The translations under genes were made by a program, and so were the position numbers. A stretch of 64,000 nt of DNA, taken from contig CAYYWL010000004.1 in the NCBI GenBank assembly GCA_964475135.1, positions 1 to 64,000 of the forward strand, given 5' to 3'. Below, one piece after another: positions 15,860 through 24,370 of the stretch (positions are counted from its first letter, which is position 1; each line of letters starts with the position of its first letter). The notes below the pieces were generated by a model. It did not search any database. It had not been told where the DNA came from and saw only the letters and a program-made list of their open reading frames with translations. Source of the stretch: TMED14 sp964475135 (GTDB lineage Bacteria > Bacteroidota > Bacteroidia > Flavobacteriales > Schleiferiaceae).

Positions 15860-17200
15860 TTAATTCATTTCGGTGTAGAGTAGATCGAGTGCTTCTTCAG
15901 CAAGTTTTTGCAGTTCCTGCTTTGAGGGGCAGACTACTTCGCAGAGGGCGAAGTCTTCAGGTACAACTTCGTAAGCGCCGAGTTGTTCCATTTTCTCGAG
16001 GTCCTTGGCCCACATCGCCTTGAGGAGCGGCATGGGAAGGATGTCGAACGGAAATACTTTTTCGTACAAACCGGTCACGACAAACGCGCGGTCTTCGCCG
16101 TGCTGCTTGGTAGAGAGGTCGTACTTCTTGCTTGGAGTCAACCAGCTAAAGAGCGTGCGGCTCACCGACCACTTTGCGAAGCTTGGAAGCACCCACCCGA
16201 AGAAGTCAGTGCCCTCCCCTTCTGGGATGGCCGTCAGCTGGCTGGCGTAGTACGTCAGGTAGCCAGAGTTGCTCACTTTGGTTCCGGTCAGCACGCTGCC
16301 CGAAATCACGCGGTAATTGCCTGACTTGAGTTCTGAACTTAGGAAGGCCTCGAGGCTCGCTCCAGCAACCGCCGTAATGGCACGGGGCTTGGCAATACCG
16401 GTTCCGCTCAGCGCAATCACGCGCTCGAGCTTGAAGTTGCCGGTTCGGGCCAAATGGCCGATGATAACTACGTCTTGGTAGTTGAGCGTCCAAACCACTT
16501 CACCCTTGTTGAGCGGACTAATTTGGTTGATGTGCACGCTCGTAGTGCCTGATGGGTGCGGCCCCTTGAACTGGTGCAGTTCGACGCCGCTAGCCTTGGT
16601 GAGGGCTGCAGCGGTTTCGTTCGCCGCAATGGACAGCACGGTGCGCTTGCTGAGCAGTCCGACCACCTGAAGACCCATTGCGAAGTCCTCTTCGCGGCCT
16701 GTAAGCGCTACTGCCGGCGCTAGCGCGAGGGGTTCGGTCGCCATTCCGTTGATAAATACGGCCTTGGGCTCGGCGTCTGGGCTGGCAATGCGACCATATG
16801 GGCGCGATTCTACGAGCGACCACGCACCCGATTCAAGGAGCCAATTGATGGCGTCTTCGCGGTTGGCGGGTATTCCCGAAGTGAATTTGCGGTACTCCTG
16901 CTGGCTGTCAGCAAGGACCACAACCGCAAGAATTTTGCGTTTTTCACCGCGCTCTACACGCGCCACTTCGCCACTCACCGGAGAGGTGATGCGGATGCGT
17001 GAATCGGCTTTGTCGGTGAAGAGGACATCTCCCGCAAGGACGCGATCTCCTTCTTTTACAGCAAGTTTGGGGACAAGTCCGCGGAAGTCGCTCGGGCGAA
17101 CCGCGTAGACCGAAGCGCTGAGGTGGCCATCGACAAGGGCTTCAGGCGCTCCCAATATTGGGAGGTCAAGACCCTTACGAACAGTGTGTATGTTAGGCAT
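15860..17200 (-). CDS. nqrA: Na+-translocating NADH:quinone reductase subunit A
   Basis: The cytoplasmic-side subunit of Na+-NQR, implicated in quinone interaction, 446 residues. N-terminal MPNIHTVRKGLDLPILGAPE and the biotin/lipoyl-like SRIRITSPVSGEVARVERGE are characteristic. Further on, VVIIGHLARTGNF and ISGSVLTGTKV match the family. The start is the ATG at 17198-17200; the frame extends to 17239 but the extension crosses the promoter box. This is the first gene of the operon nqrABCDEF-apbE, about 6.9 kb read leftward. Confidence 0.97.
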   Translation of the reverse strand: MPNIHTVRKGLDLPILGAPEALVDGHLSASVYAVRPSDFRGLVPKLAVKEGDRVLAGDVLFTDKADSRIRITSPVSGEVARVERGEKRKILAVVVLADSQQEYRKFTSGIPANREDAINWLLESGAWSLVESRPYGRIASPDAEPKAVFINGMATEPLALAPAVALTGREEDFAMGLQVVGLLSKRTVLSIAANETAAALTKASGVELHQFKGPHPSGTTSVHINQISPLNKGEVVWTLNYQDVVIIGHLARTGNFKLERVIALSGTGIAKPRAITAVAGASLEAFLSSELKSGNYRVISGSVLTGTKVSNSGYLTYYASQLTAIPEGEGTDFFGWVLPSFAKWSVSRTLFSWLTPSKKYDLSTKQHGEDRAFVVTGLYEKVFPFDILPMPLLKAMWAKDLEKMEQLGAYEVVPEDFALCEVVCPSKQELQKLAEEALDLLYTEMN

Positions 17201-17221
17201 AACGGCGTAAAAAATTCGCCG

Positions 17222-17229
17222 CAAAGGTA
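17222..17229 (-). promoter_or_regulatory. -7 promoter element TACCTTTG of the nqr operon
   Basis: An exact TAnnTTTG match on the minus strand, 21 nt before the nqrA ATG. It therefore has a slightly longer leader than most promoters in this window. It lies in the 85-bp divergent region shared with the DUF5103 gene. Confidence 0.6.
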
Positions 17230-17285
17230 CATTAGTCACATTGCAAAAAGGTGAATATTTAACATGTTTTTACCACCTTTAAGGC

Positions 17286-18557
17286 ATGCAAATACTGCGA
17301 ACCGCGCTCTGGGCATTTGGCTTAGTGTTGTACCTACCAAAACTATCGGCGCAACTTCCTGATATCAAAAAAGATAGCCTTATTCACAGCGTGATGTGGC
17401 ACCCGGTGGATCGGGTGGATGCACCACCTGTTGTGGGACTTGGCCAAGAGAGCGCCCTTCAGCTTCGCTTTGACGACTTCAGCCAGTCCGTGCTGCCCCT
17501 TAAGTACGTTTGGATCCACTGCGACCGAAACTGGGCCCCCTCGCCCATCATCGCCTCAGAATACCTCACTGGATTTTGGGAAGGGCAAATTCCTGAAGGC
17601 CGCTTGTCATTCAACACCTACCAAGGCTACAGCCACTATGCGGCGACGCTGCCTGAATCGAGCAGCATGCCGGTCTTGTCTGGAAACTACTACCTCGAAA
17701 TCTACCACGACGAAGAGCTGCTCTTGCGGCTCCCTACCGTGTTTGCCGAATCGACCGCCGACCTTCAGCTCGCCGTGCGCCGCCCTGCCGCTCCACGCCT
17801 AACCGCACGTTACCAAGAGGTCGACGCGTGGTTCCCGTGGGATGCGAGCCGCACTACCAACCCTTTTGCCGACATTCGGCTCGGAATCATCCAAAACCGC
17901 GACTGGACGACGTACCGCTTGCTGGCTCCGCGCTTTGCACAGGGTGACCGGCTTGATTTTGACTACAACGGCGGCGAAAACTGCTTTTTGGCCGGAACCG
18001 TGATGCGCTTTGCCGACACCAAAAACCTTCCGGCAGGTTCACTTCGGGTATCGCGCTACGAGCTGCAGGACCGCTGGGTGGGTTTTGTTCGGCAAGACAT
18101 CCCCACCGGAATTCTGGGCTACACGCGCCAGGACGATGCCCGCGGAAGCTTTGTTCCGCGCGCCGCACGGGGCGACAACCACACCCAGGCCGACTACTTG
18201 TGGCTGGACCTTGAGCTCAAGGACACCGAAGGTTCCGGATCCCGCCGCATGGCCCTTGAAGGCGACTTCAATCAGTACCAGCCCGGGCCCGAGCACCAGC
18301 TGCACTTTGACGAGGGGCGCGGCGCCTACACCGGGCGCATCCTAGTCAAGCAGGGCTACCTCGAGTACCGCTACCGCGACCTTAACGCCGGAACCGAAGG
18401 CCTCGACTGGTCCGAAGGCAGTCACAGTATCTCGGCCAATCAGTACACCGGAATCGTGTACGCCCGAATTTGGGGCGAACGCTACGACCGGGCGGTGGCC
18501 GTGCGCACAGTGGACATCACCGACGGAGCGCAGTTGCGCATCGAGTTGGGACAGTAA
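17286..18557 (+). CDS. DUF5103 / type IX secretion plug protein
   Basis: A 423-residue exported protein with signal peptide MQILRTALWAFGLVLYLPKLSAQ. The mature chain matches DUF5103, with LRFDDFSQSVLPLKYVWIHC, SEYLTGFWEGQI, FNTYQGYSHYAATLPESS, GNYYLEIYHDEELLLRLP and a C-terminal domain with LEGDFNQYQPG. This family includes the plug protein that closes the type IX secretion translocon SprA, from established knowledge of the Flavobacterium complex. The two other exported proteins in the window (1-825 and 46190-47845) are plausible T9SS clients. The gene diverges from nqrA, and tsaC follows 21 bp after the stop with its own -7 box. Confidence 0.85.
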   Translation: MQILRTALWAFGLVLYLPKLSAQLPDIKKDSLIHSVMWHPVDRVDAPPVVGLGQESALQLRFDDFSQSVLPLKYVWIHCDRNWAPSPIIASEYLTGFWEGQIPEGRLSFNTYQGYSHYAATLPESSSMPVLSGNYYLEIYHDEELLLRLPTVFAESTADLQLAVRRPAAPRLTARYQEVDAWFPWDASRTTNPFADIRLGIIQNRDWTTYRLLAPRFAQGDRLDFDYNGGENCFLAGTVMRFADTKNLPAGSLRVSRYELQDRWVGFVRQDIPTGILGYTRQDDARGSFVPRAARGDNHTQADYLWLDLELKDTEGSGSRRMALEGDFNQYQPGPEHQLHFDEGRGAYTGRILVKQGYLEYRYRDLNAGTEGLDWSEGSHSISANQYTGIVYARIWGERYDRAVAVRTVDITDGAQLRIELGQ

Positions 18558-18565
18558 GCTCAGCC

Positions 18566-18573
18566 TACCTTTG
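18566..18573 (+). promoter_or_regulatory. Promoter -7 element TACCTTTG of tsaC, with TTG at -33
   Basis: TACCTTTG at 18566-18573 is preceded by TTG at 18546-18548 with a 17-bp spacer. The box ends 5 nt before the ATG at 18579, so the predicted transcript begins at or next to the start codon. This favours the ATG over the GTG at 18573. Confidence 0.65.
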
Positions 18574-18578
18574 TGCCG

Positions 18579-19529
18579 ATGCAAAACCTCGGCACTGACT
18601 TAGCCCGCGCGGCGTCCGTACTTCGTTCGGGCGGACTTGTCGGCATGCCCACCGAAACCGTGTACGGGCTAGCCGCCAACGCCTTGGATGTGGTCGCTGT
18701 GGCGCGAATCTTTTCAGCCAAAAACCGCCCGCACTTTGATCCCTTGATCGTCCATCTATCGAACTGGACCGAGGTAGACCGCGTAGCTCAGGACATTCCT
18801 ACTGAAGCTCGGTTTCTTTGGTCCCAATTGGGGCCCGCCCCCCTCACCTACGTGCTGCCGAAGCGACCTGAGGTTCCAGATTTGGTAACCTCTGGGCTTG
18901 ACCACGTGGCGGTGCGCATTCCGCAGCTGATTCTTGCGCGGCAGCTGCTGGCGGCGGCGGGGGTTCCGGTGGCAGCGCCCAGTGCAAACCCGTTTGGATT
19001 TGTGTCACCCACTACGGCGCAGCATGTGGCGGACCAACTCGGGGATCAGGTGGACTATATTTTGGACGGCGGAGCCTGCGGCGTGGGTGTCGAATCGACG
19101 ATCGTTGCCTGGCCCGAAGGGCGGGCGGTGGTGCTGCGCTTGGGCGGAATTCCGGTCGAAACCCTCACCGAAATCCTTGGGTACGAGCCCGAAGTACGAA
19201 CTTCTTCGAGCAAACCCAGTGCCCCGGGAATGCTGGACGGCCACTACGCCCCGGGCAAGCCCGTTCGGCTAATGGCGCACGGCACAGACTGGTCTCAAGT
19301 GACCGTGCCGCTGGGGGTTGAAGCCCTCGCCTTTGCGGCAAATGACTTTTCAGCCTCACTTACCACCCATGGGGACTGTGCTGAGGGCGCCCAACGGTTG
19401 TTTGCCGCGCTGCGCGAGTTTGCGGCCTCAAACTACAACGAATTGTGGATTGAATTGGCCCCTGAAGTGGGCCTCGGACGGGCGATTAATGACCGCCTCC
19501 GTCGCGCCGCACACCGCGTCGAAGACTGA
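18579..19529 (+). CDS. tsaC: L-threonylcarbamoyladenylate synthase (TsaC/Sua5 family)
   Basis: Makes threonylcarbamoyl-AMP from Thr, bicarbonate and ATP, the first step of t6A37 modification of ANN-decoding tRNAs. The 316-residue protein has the YrdC domain motifs GMPTETVYGLAANA, IFSAKNRPHFDPLIVHL, VPVAAPSANPFGFVSPTTA and GVESTIV. It continues into a Sua5-type C-terminal domain (SAPGMLDGHYAPGKPV). The long form is the Sua5 variety. Its last 44 bp overlap the 3' end of lptB on the opposite strand. mtaB at 39050, which methylthiolates t6A, acts later in the same modification pathway. Confidence 0.93.
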   Translation: MQNLGTDLARAASVLRSGGLVGMPTETVYGLAANALDVVAVARIFSAKNRPHFDPLIVHLSNWTEVDRVAQDIPTEARFLWSQLGPAPLTYVLPKRPEVPDLVTSGLDHVAVRIPQLILARQLLAAAGVPVAAPSANPFGFVSPTTAQHVADQLGDQVDYILDGGACGVGVESTIVAWPEGRAVVLRLGGIPVETLTEILGYEPEVRTSSSKPSAPGMLDGHYAPGKPVRLMAHGTDWSQVTVPLGVEALAFAANDFSASLTTHGDCAEGAQRLFAALREFAASNYNELWIELAPEVGLGRAINDRLRRAAHRVED

Positions 19530-20241
19530 AGTTCTGGCCCAGGTAGACCCGGCGCACCACGTCGTCGGCGGCGAGCTCTTCGGCGGTTCCGCTTTTGATG
19601 ATTTTGCCCTCAAACATGAGGTAGGTTCGGTCGGTGATCGCGAGGGTTTCGTGCACGTTGTGGTCGGTGATCAGGACGCCGATTCCGCGCTCGTCGGCGA
19701 GGCGAGCCACAATGGACTGAATGTCTTCGACGGCAATGGGGTCCACGCCCGCAAAGGGCTCGTCAAGCAGAATGAACTTGGGGTCGGACGCAAGGCAGCG
19801 CGCAATCTCGGTGCGGCGGCGTTCACCTCCTGAGAGCAAGTCGCCGCGGTTTTTGCGCACTTTGTGCAGACTGAACTCACCGAGGAGCTCTTCGGTACGC
19901 CGAGCGACTTCGGTCCGATTGAATCCGCGCCACTCGAGGACCGCCGCAATATTGTCTTCGACGCTCAGCTTGCGAAAGACCGAGGCCTCTTGGGCAAGGT
20001 AGCCGATTCCGAGCTGGGCGCGCCGGTACATCGGCAGGCCCGTGATGTCCTGGCCGTCGAGCAGAACGCGACCTTCGTCGGGGCGAACTAGGCCAACAAC
20101 TGAATAGAATGAGGTGGTTTTACCGGCTCCGTTGGGGCCGAGCAGTCCGACGATTTCGCCTTGGTTGACTGAAAACGAGGCGCCGTCAACCACATTGCGG
20201 CCGCGGTAGGTTTTGACAAGGGACTGTGCTTCGAGCTTCAT
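19486..20241 (-). CDS. lptB: LPS export ABC transporter ATP-binding protein LptB
   Basis: Cytoplasmic ATPase that powers lipopolysaccharide extraction from the inner membrane by LptFG. The 251-residue protein has Walker A GPNGAGKT at 35-42, Q-loop YLAQEASVFRKLSVEDN, signature LSGGERRR, Walker B FILLDEPFAGVDPIAV and the switch His in LITDHNVHETL. All are LptB-like. The start ATG at 20239-20241 overlaps the tatC stop by one base (TGATG), so it is coupled to tatC. The 3' end overlaps tsaC by 44 bp antisense, leaving no room for a terminator. Confidence 0.94.
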   Translation of the reverse strand: MKLEAQSLVKTYRGRNVVDGASFSVNQGEIVGLLGPNGAGKTTSFYSVVGLVRPDEGRVLLDGQDITGLPMYRRAQLGIGYLAQEASVFRKLSVEDNIAAVLEWRGFNRTEVARRTEELLGEFSLHKVRKNRGDLLSGGERRRTEIARCLASDPKFILLDEPFAGVDPIAVEDIQSIVARLADERGIGVLITDHNVHETLAITDRTYLMFEGKIIKSGTAEELAADDVVRRVYLGQNFSLRRGVRRDGGGH

Positions 20242-21056
20242 CACGACGGGTTGCTAACGCGCTGCTCGCGCTGGTATTGTGCGAAGCGACTTAGGCCAAT
20301 GCTGAGCTCGTACAACAAAGCTACCGGGAGCGAAACCACAATTTGACTAAACACGTCTGGTGGGGTGATCACGGCGGCCACTGCCAGGATTCCGATCCAT
20401 GCATGCCGGCGGTAGGTGCGCATGCCTTGAGGTGTGGTAAGCCCAAGGCGAGACAGCAAGTACACCGCTACCGGAAGCTCAAACAGCAAGCCCGTCGCCA
20501 ATACCACACTGGTAATCGTCGAGAGGTACGACGACATCTCGAAGAGGTTTTGGATTTCGCCGCTCACGGTGTAGGTCGCCAAAAACTGCAGGCTAAGCGG
20601 GACGATGACGTAGTAGCCGAACAAGGCTCCGCTAAAGAACAGCACCGAGGCTGAGCCGATGAAGACAACCGACATTTTGCGCTCGCGATCGGTCAAGCCC
20701 GGAGCGATGAAGCGCCACAGTTCAAAGAGCACCATGGGGAACGCCAAAATCAAGCCCGCGACGAGCGAAAGCCAAATGTGCAGACTGAACTGACCAGCCA
20801 TCTGGGTGTTGAGCAGTTCGAGTTCGAATCCGCCGATGCACAGCGAAGACAACCCCAGGTACGTGCCAGCCTCACAAAAAAGCCGGTAGGTGATGAAGTC
20901 GGCCTCTTTGGGGGCGAGCAGGACGCTGTTGAACAGCCAGTCCATCGCGACGAAGGCAATGGCCCCTCCCGCAAGGATGTAGGCAGAAGCCCGCATGAGG
21001 TGGGTACGCAGGGCCGCAAGGTGGGCTAAAAAGGGCATCGTGTTGCCGTCAGACAT
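20241..21056 (-). CDS. tatC: Sec-independent protein translocase TatC
   Basis: Core membrane component of the twin-arginine translocase; binds RR signal peptides of folded substrates. The 271-residue protein has six predicted helices. Conserved sequences include an N-terminal MPFLAHLAALRTHLMRA (the HL.ELR-type motif), FPMVLFELWRFIAPGLTDRE (containing the conserved F.EFWRF-type and Pro/Gly residues) and RHAWIGILAVAAVITPPDVFSQ. No tatA is adjacent. The ATG at 21054-21056 is preceded by a consensus -7 box only 4 nt upstream. lptB is translationally coupled downstream. Confidence 0.95.
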   Translation of the reverse strand: MSDGNTMPFLAHLAALRTHLMRASAYILAGGAIAFVAMDWLFNSVLLAPKEADFITYRLFCEAGTYLGLSSLCIGGFELELLNTQMAGQFSLHIWLSLVAGLILAFPMVLFELWRFIAPGLTDRERKMSVVFIGSASVLFFSGALFGYYVIVPLSLQFLATYTVSGEIQNLFEMSSYLSTITSVVLATGLLFELPVAVYLLSRLGLTTPQGMRTYRRHAWIGILAVAAVITPPDVFSQIVVSLPVALLYELSIGLSRFAQYQREQRVSNPS

Positions 21057-21060
21057 TTGG

Positions 21061-21068
21061 CAAAGGTA
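21061..21068 (-). promoter_or_regulatory. -7 promoter element TACCTTTG of tatC-lptB
   Basis: An exact TAnnTTTG match on the minus strand ending 4 nt before the tatC ATG. A TTG lies 16 bp upstream. The transcript is predicted to be leaderless. Confidence 0.6.
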
Positions 21069-21124
21069 GGATTGGTCGTACCTTCAAGTTTTGGTGCATT
21101 TTTGCGCCGCTTTTCACACCGCCT

Positions 21125-23317
21125 ATGGCAGCCACCGTATCGGCCCAGAGCCGCACTTTACTCAAGTCCTTCTTTGGTTTTGACGACTTTCGCGGTCGCC
21201 AAGGTGAAGTGGTGGCCTCGGTAATGGCGGGCACCGACACCTTTGTGATGATGCCCACCGGGGGCGGAAAGTCACTCTGCTACCAATTGCCCGCCCTCGA
21301 CATGGACGGGGTAGCCATTGTGATTTCGCCGCTGATTGCCCTTATGAAGAATCAGGTGGACGCGCTCAGGAGCTTTGCCGAATCTGACGGAGTGGCCCAC
21401 GTATGGAATTCTTCGCTCAGCAAGCGCGAAATGGTCGAGGTGCGTCAGGATTTGAGCGCCGGCCGCACGAAGTTGCTGTACATGGCTCCGGAATCGCTCA
21501 ACAAATTCGAAAACATCGAGTTTTTGCGGGATTTGCAGGTGTCGTTTTACGCCATCGACGAAGCCCACTGCATTTCGGAATGGGGCCACGACTTTAGGCC
21601 CGAGTACCGTATGCTGCGCCAAGCGATGAACGCGATCGGGCGCAAGCCTATTTTGGCCCTTACAGCCACCGCAACGCCCAAGGTGATGTCGGACATTCTC
21701 AAGACTCTTGAGATTCCGAATGCCAAAGTCATCACCACCAGCTTTAACCGCCCGAATTTGGCGTACGAGGTCGAAGCCAAGACGGCCAATGTCGAGCGCG
21801 ACATTGTCAAGCTGCTGCGTGACTACTCTGGCCGTTCGGCGATAGTGTACTGCCTGAGCCGCCAAAAGGTCGAGGAGCTGGCGCAGGTGCTTCAGTTGAA
21901 CGGAATCTCAGCCCTGCCCTACCACGCCGGGCTCGATGCCGGCTCGCGCAGCCGTCACCAAGACGCGTTTTTGAACGAAGAGGTCGACGTGATTGTCGCG
22001 ACGGTCGCATTCGGAATGGGAATCGACAAGCCCGACGTGCGCCTGGTGGTGCACCACGACATGCCGCGCAGCCTCGAGGGCTACTACCAAGAGACCGGAC
22101 GCGCCGGACGCGACGGCGGAGAGGGACGCTGCGTGACCTTTTACGCCGAAAAAGACCTCGACAAGATGGATAAGTTCTTGGCGCGCAAGCCCGTCGCTGA
22201 GCAAGAAATTGGACGCCAGCTGCTGCTTGATGCCCGTGCCTACGCCCTTACCTCGAGCTGCCGACGCAAGTTCTTGCTGCACTACTTCGGCGAGGCGTAT
22301 GCTGAGCCCAACTGCGGAAGCTGCGACAACTGCCGTGCACCACAGCAGGGAAGTGACGCCACCGAACACGCCCGTTTGGCGTTATCGACGGTACTTGGAG
22401 GCAAAGGCCAGTTCCGCTCGCTTCAAGTGGTTAATACGTTGATTGGCAACGAGACTTCAATATTGAAAACACTGGGCGCACGCAGTTTGGCCACCTGGGG
22501 GCAGGGCAGTGCGTTTTCAGCAGGCTATTGGGACGATTTGGTGCGCCAGATGATGCTCGCGGGACTGCTTGACAAGGATCTTGAGCGCTACGGAATTTTG
22601 TCAGTTACCGAAGCAGGTTCTGCAGTACTCGCCGGTCAGTCCACCTTTCTGGCCCTACCCTACCGAGCGTTTGATGACGAAGAAGGATCGGCGGCGACCG
22701 TAGGTTCCGCGCGAAAGGCCGTGGCGCTCGACCCAGCCCTCTATTCGACCTTGAAGGAGTTGAACCGAAAGATGGCTCGGACGCGCAGCATTCCGCCCTA
22801 TGCGCTGTTTTCAGAGGCCTCGCTCAACGAAATGGCGACGTCCTACCCCGTAACGTTGGACGAGCTTAAAACGATTCCGGGTGTCGGCGAAGCCAAGGCA
22901 AAGCGCTTTGGCACCGAGCTGCTCGATGCCATCAAATCCCACGTCGAAGCCCACGGAATCGAGCGCCCCGGCGACTTCGCCATTCGCAGTGCCGGCCAAA
23001 AGGGCAACCTCAAGTTGTACGTGATTCAGTCGGTGGACCGCAAGCTGGGTCTCGAAGAGATCGCGCGCAGCAAGCAGGTTTCGGTCGACGACATTTTGAG
23101 CGAGATGGAGAACATTGTGCGCAGCGGAACCCGCCTCGGCCTCGACTACCTGATCGAGGACTACCTGGACGAGGATTCGCTCGACGAAATCACCGACTAC
23201 TTTGCCGAAGACAGCGAAGACGGCGCCCTTGACGAAGCCGTTCGCCACTTTGACCAAGAGTACGGAGAGCTCGAGCTGCGTCTAGCCCGACTGCGGTTTT
23301 TGTGCAGCGTGGTGTAG
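21125..23317 (+). CDS. recQ: ATP-dependent DNA helicase RecQ
   Basis: A 3'-5' helicase of the RecFOR pathway. The 730-residue protein has Walker A PTGGGKSLCYQ (GGGKS at 46-50), DEAH box IDEAHCISEWGHDFRP near residue 145, SAT-type LALTATAT, motif V FGMGIDKPDVRLVVH and motif VI YYQETGRAGRDG. The RQC zinc site has cysteines in SSCRRKFLLHYFGE and NCGSCDNC. A winged-helix region follows, then an HRDC domain around residues 535-610, with a helical acidic C-terminal extension. Length is typical of the Bacteroidota RecQ with an extended C-terminus. The TAG stop is the first unit of a repeat array. Confidence 0.96.
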   Translation: MAATVSAQSRTLLKSFFGFDDFRGRQGEVVASVMAGTDTFVMMPTGGGKSLCYQLPALDMDGVAIVISPLIALMKNQVDALRSFAESDGVAHVWNSSLSKREMVEVRQDLSAGRTKLLYMAPESLNKFENIEFLRDLQVSFYAIDEAHCISEWGHDFRPEYRMLRQAMNAIGRKPILALTATATPKVMSDILKTLEIPNAKVITTSFNRPNLAYEVEAKTANVERDIVKLLRDYSGRSAIVYCLSRQKVEELAQVLQLNGISALPYHAGLDAGSRSRHQDAFLNEEVDVIVATVAFGMGIDKPDVRLVVHHDMPRSLEGYYQETGRAGRDGGEGRCVTFYAEKDLDKMDKFLARKPVAEQEIGRQLLLDARAYALTSSCRRKFLLHYFGEAYAEPNCGSCDNCRAPQQGSDATEHARLALSTVLGGKGQFRSLQVVNTLIGNETSILKTLGARSLATWGQGSAFSAGYWDDLVRQMMLAGLLDKDLERYGILSVTEAGSAVLAGQSTFLALPYRAFDDEEGSAATVGSARKAVALDPALYSTLKELNRKMARTRSIPPYALFSEASLNEMATSYPVTLDELKTIPGVGEAKAKRFGTELLDAIKSHVEAHGIERPGDFAIRSAGQKGNLKLYVIQSVDRKLGLEEIARSKQVSVDDILSEMENIVRSGTRLGLDYLIEDYLDEDSLDEITDYFAEDSEDGALDEAVRHFDQEYGELELRLARLRFLCSVV

Positions 23318-23458
23318 TTGGCAAGGTTGGTAAAGTTGGCGAGGTTGGCTAGTTAGCTCTAAGGCTATTCCCGGCACCATTTATAAATGACTAGGAGAGA
23401 ACAGCTAACAACCAGAAGCCAACAGCCAGCAGCAGCTAGCCCGAGCAGCCAACGACTA
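23315..23458. repeat. Degenerate 9-bp and 7-bp repeat region between recQ and a small minus-strand ORF
   Basis: From the recQ TAG stop the plus strand reads TTGGCAAGG, TTGGTAAAG, TTGGCGAGG and TTGGCTAGT, a 9-bp period. About 50 bp of nonrepetitive sequence follows. From about 23402 to 23458 lies a degenerate CCAACAGCC/AGCAGCTAGC array that ends at the TAG stop of the minus-strand ORF at 23456. The word CGAGGTTGG recurs, as its complement, in the array at 59448-59553. Confidence 0.75.
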
Positions 23459-23608
23459 ATTCAACACCATAAACCGAAGTTCCGCAGGCAAATGCTCGCG
23501 GCAAGCAAGGCCGCAGGTTGCCATGGAGTAGGCGATGAGTTTTTGGTAGGTGGCTTCGCGGTCGGAGCCAGTGTGTGCGTGTTCCGCAGGTTGAGTAGGT
23601 TGGGCCAT
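23456..23608 (-). CDS. Small hypothetical protein (50 residues)
   Basis: Fifty-one codons from the ATG at 23606-23608 to TAG at 23456-23458 give MAQPTQPAEHAHTGSDREAT, then YQKLIAYSMATCGLACREHL and PAELRFMVLN. It is soluble, has two Cys (CGLAC), and no recognisable domain. It lies 38 bp after the ECF sigma gene on the same strand, so it could be its co-transcribed partner. Its stop codon sits at the edge of a repeat array, as with several genuine genes in this window. The reading frame is short and could be chance, but its composition looks coding. Confidence 0.5.
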   Translation of the reverse strand: MAQPTQPAEHAHTGSDREATYQKLIAYSMATCGLACREHLPAELRFMVLN

Positions 23609-23646
23609 AGGCAGCATTGAGGTTCAGCTACCTAACGCCTCAGCCG

Positions 23647-24222
23647 TTAGTTTGGTATTTCGACGTGCAGCATTCGCCGCAAGTTGGCCACGGCGTAGCG
23701 CATGCGACCGAGGGCGGTATTGATTCCGACCCCCGTCTCTTCGGCGATTTCTTTGAAACTCAATCCGGACTGCAGCCGCAGCTCGAGCACGAGCTTTTGA
23801 TCGGCCGGAAGTCGTTTGACCGCCTCGTGGGCGTCAATCATCCATTGAGCGGCCACGGCTCGCTCTTCGGCGTTGAGGGCTTCGTCGGCGATTCCGTCTG
23901 AGGCAAGGTCCATGTGGTCGGAATTCGAAACCGGCGAGCGCTGCTGCTTACGAAAAAAGTCCATGGTCGCGTTGCGGGCCACGCGGTGAATCCAGGCGGC
24001 GAACTTGCCCGATTCGGCGTAGTCACCGGACTTGACCGAATGGATGAACTTGATCCACACCTCTTGAAAAATGTCGTCGGCGACGTCGCGGTCTTTGACC
24101 TTTGACACGATGGCCGCAAAGAGCGGATCGCCATGGCGGCGCATTAAAACCTCAAAGGCGCGTTCGTCTCCCGATGCGTAGCGCGTAATGAGCTCGGCAT
24201 CCTGAACCTCGGAATACAGCAT
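23647..24222 (-). CDS. RNA polymerase ECF-type sigma-70 factor
   Basis: A 191-residue alternative sigma factor. Sigma region 2 (residues about 25-95) has DVADDIFQEVWIKFIHSVKS and FAAWIHRVARNATMDFFRKQ. Region 4 (about 130-185) has AVKRLPADQKLVLELRLQSG, LSFKEIAEETGVGINTALGR and MRYAVANLRRML. No anti-sigma factor with a membrane helix is next to it; a 50-residue soluble ORF follows instead. Regulon is unknown. The ATG at 24220-24222 is the only sensible start. It diverges from uvrA across about 150 bp. Confidence 0.93.
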   Translation of the reverse strand: MLYSEVQDAELITRYASGDERAFEVLMRRHGDPLFAAIVSKVKDRDVADDIFQEVWIKFIHSVKSGDYAESGKFAAWIHRVARNATMDFFRKQQRSPVSNSDHMDLASDGIADEALNAEERAVAAQWMIDAHEAVKRLPADQKLVLELRLQSGLSFKEIAEETGVGINTALGRMRYAVANLRRMLHVEIPN

Positions 24223-24352
24223 AGCTAGTTGGCATTAAGTCAATTGCGTAGCTGTGCGTCGATAGGCCTGCGGTTCAGTTTTGGATGTGTGATGCGTTCT
24301 GGCGGTGCAGAACTCGTTCCAAAAATAAGTTTTTTCTCGGAATACAAAGCGG

Positions 24353-24360
24353 TAAATTTG
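24353..24360 (+). promoter_or_regulatory. -7 promoter element TAAATTTG of the first uvrA
   Basis: An exact TAnnTTTG match ending 10 nt before the ATG at 24371. T-rich sequence at 24331-24336 could serve as the -33 element with a spacer of about 16 bp. I see no SOS-like operator. Confidence 0.55.
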
Positions 24361-24370
24361 CGCCTTGCCC

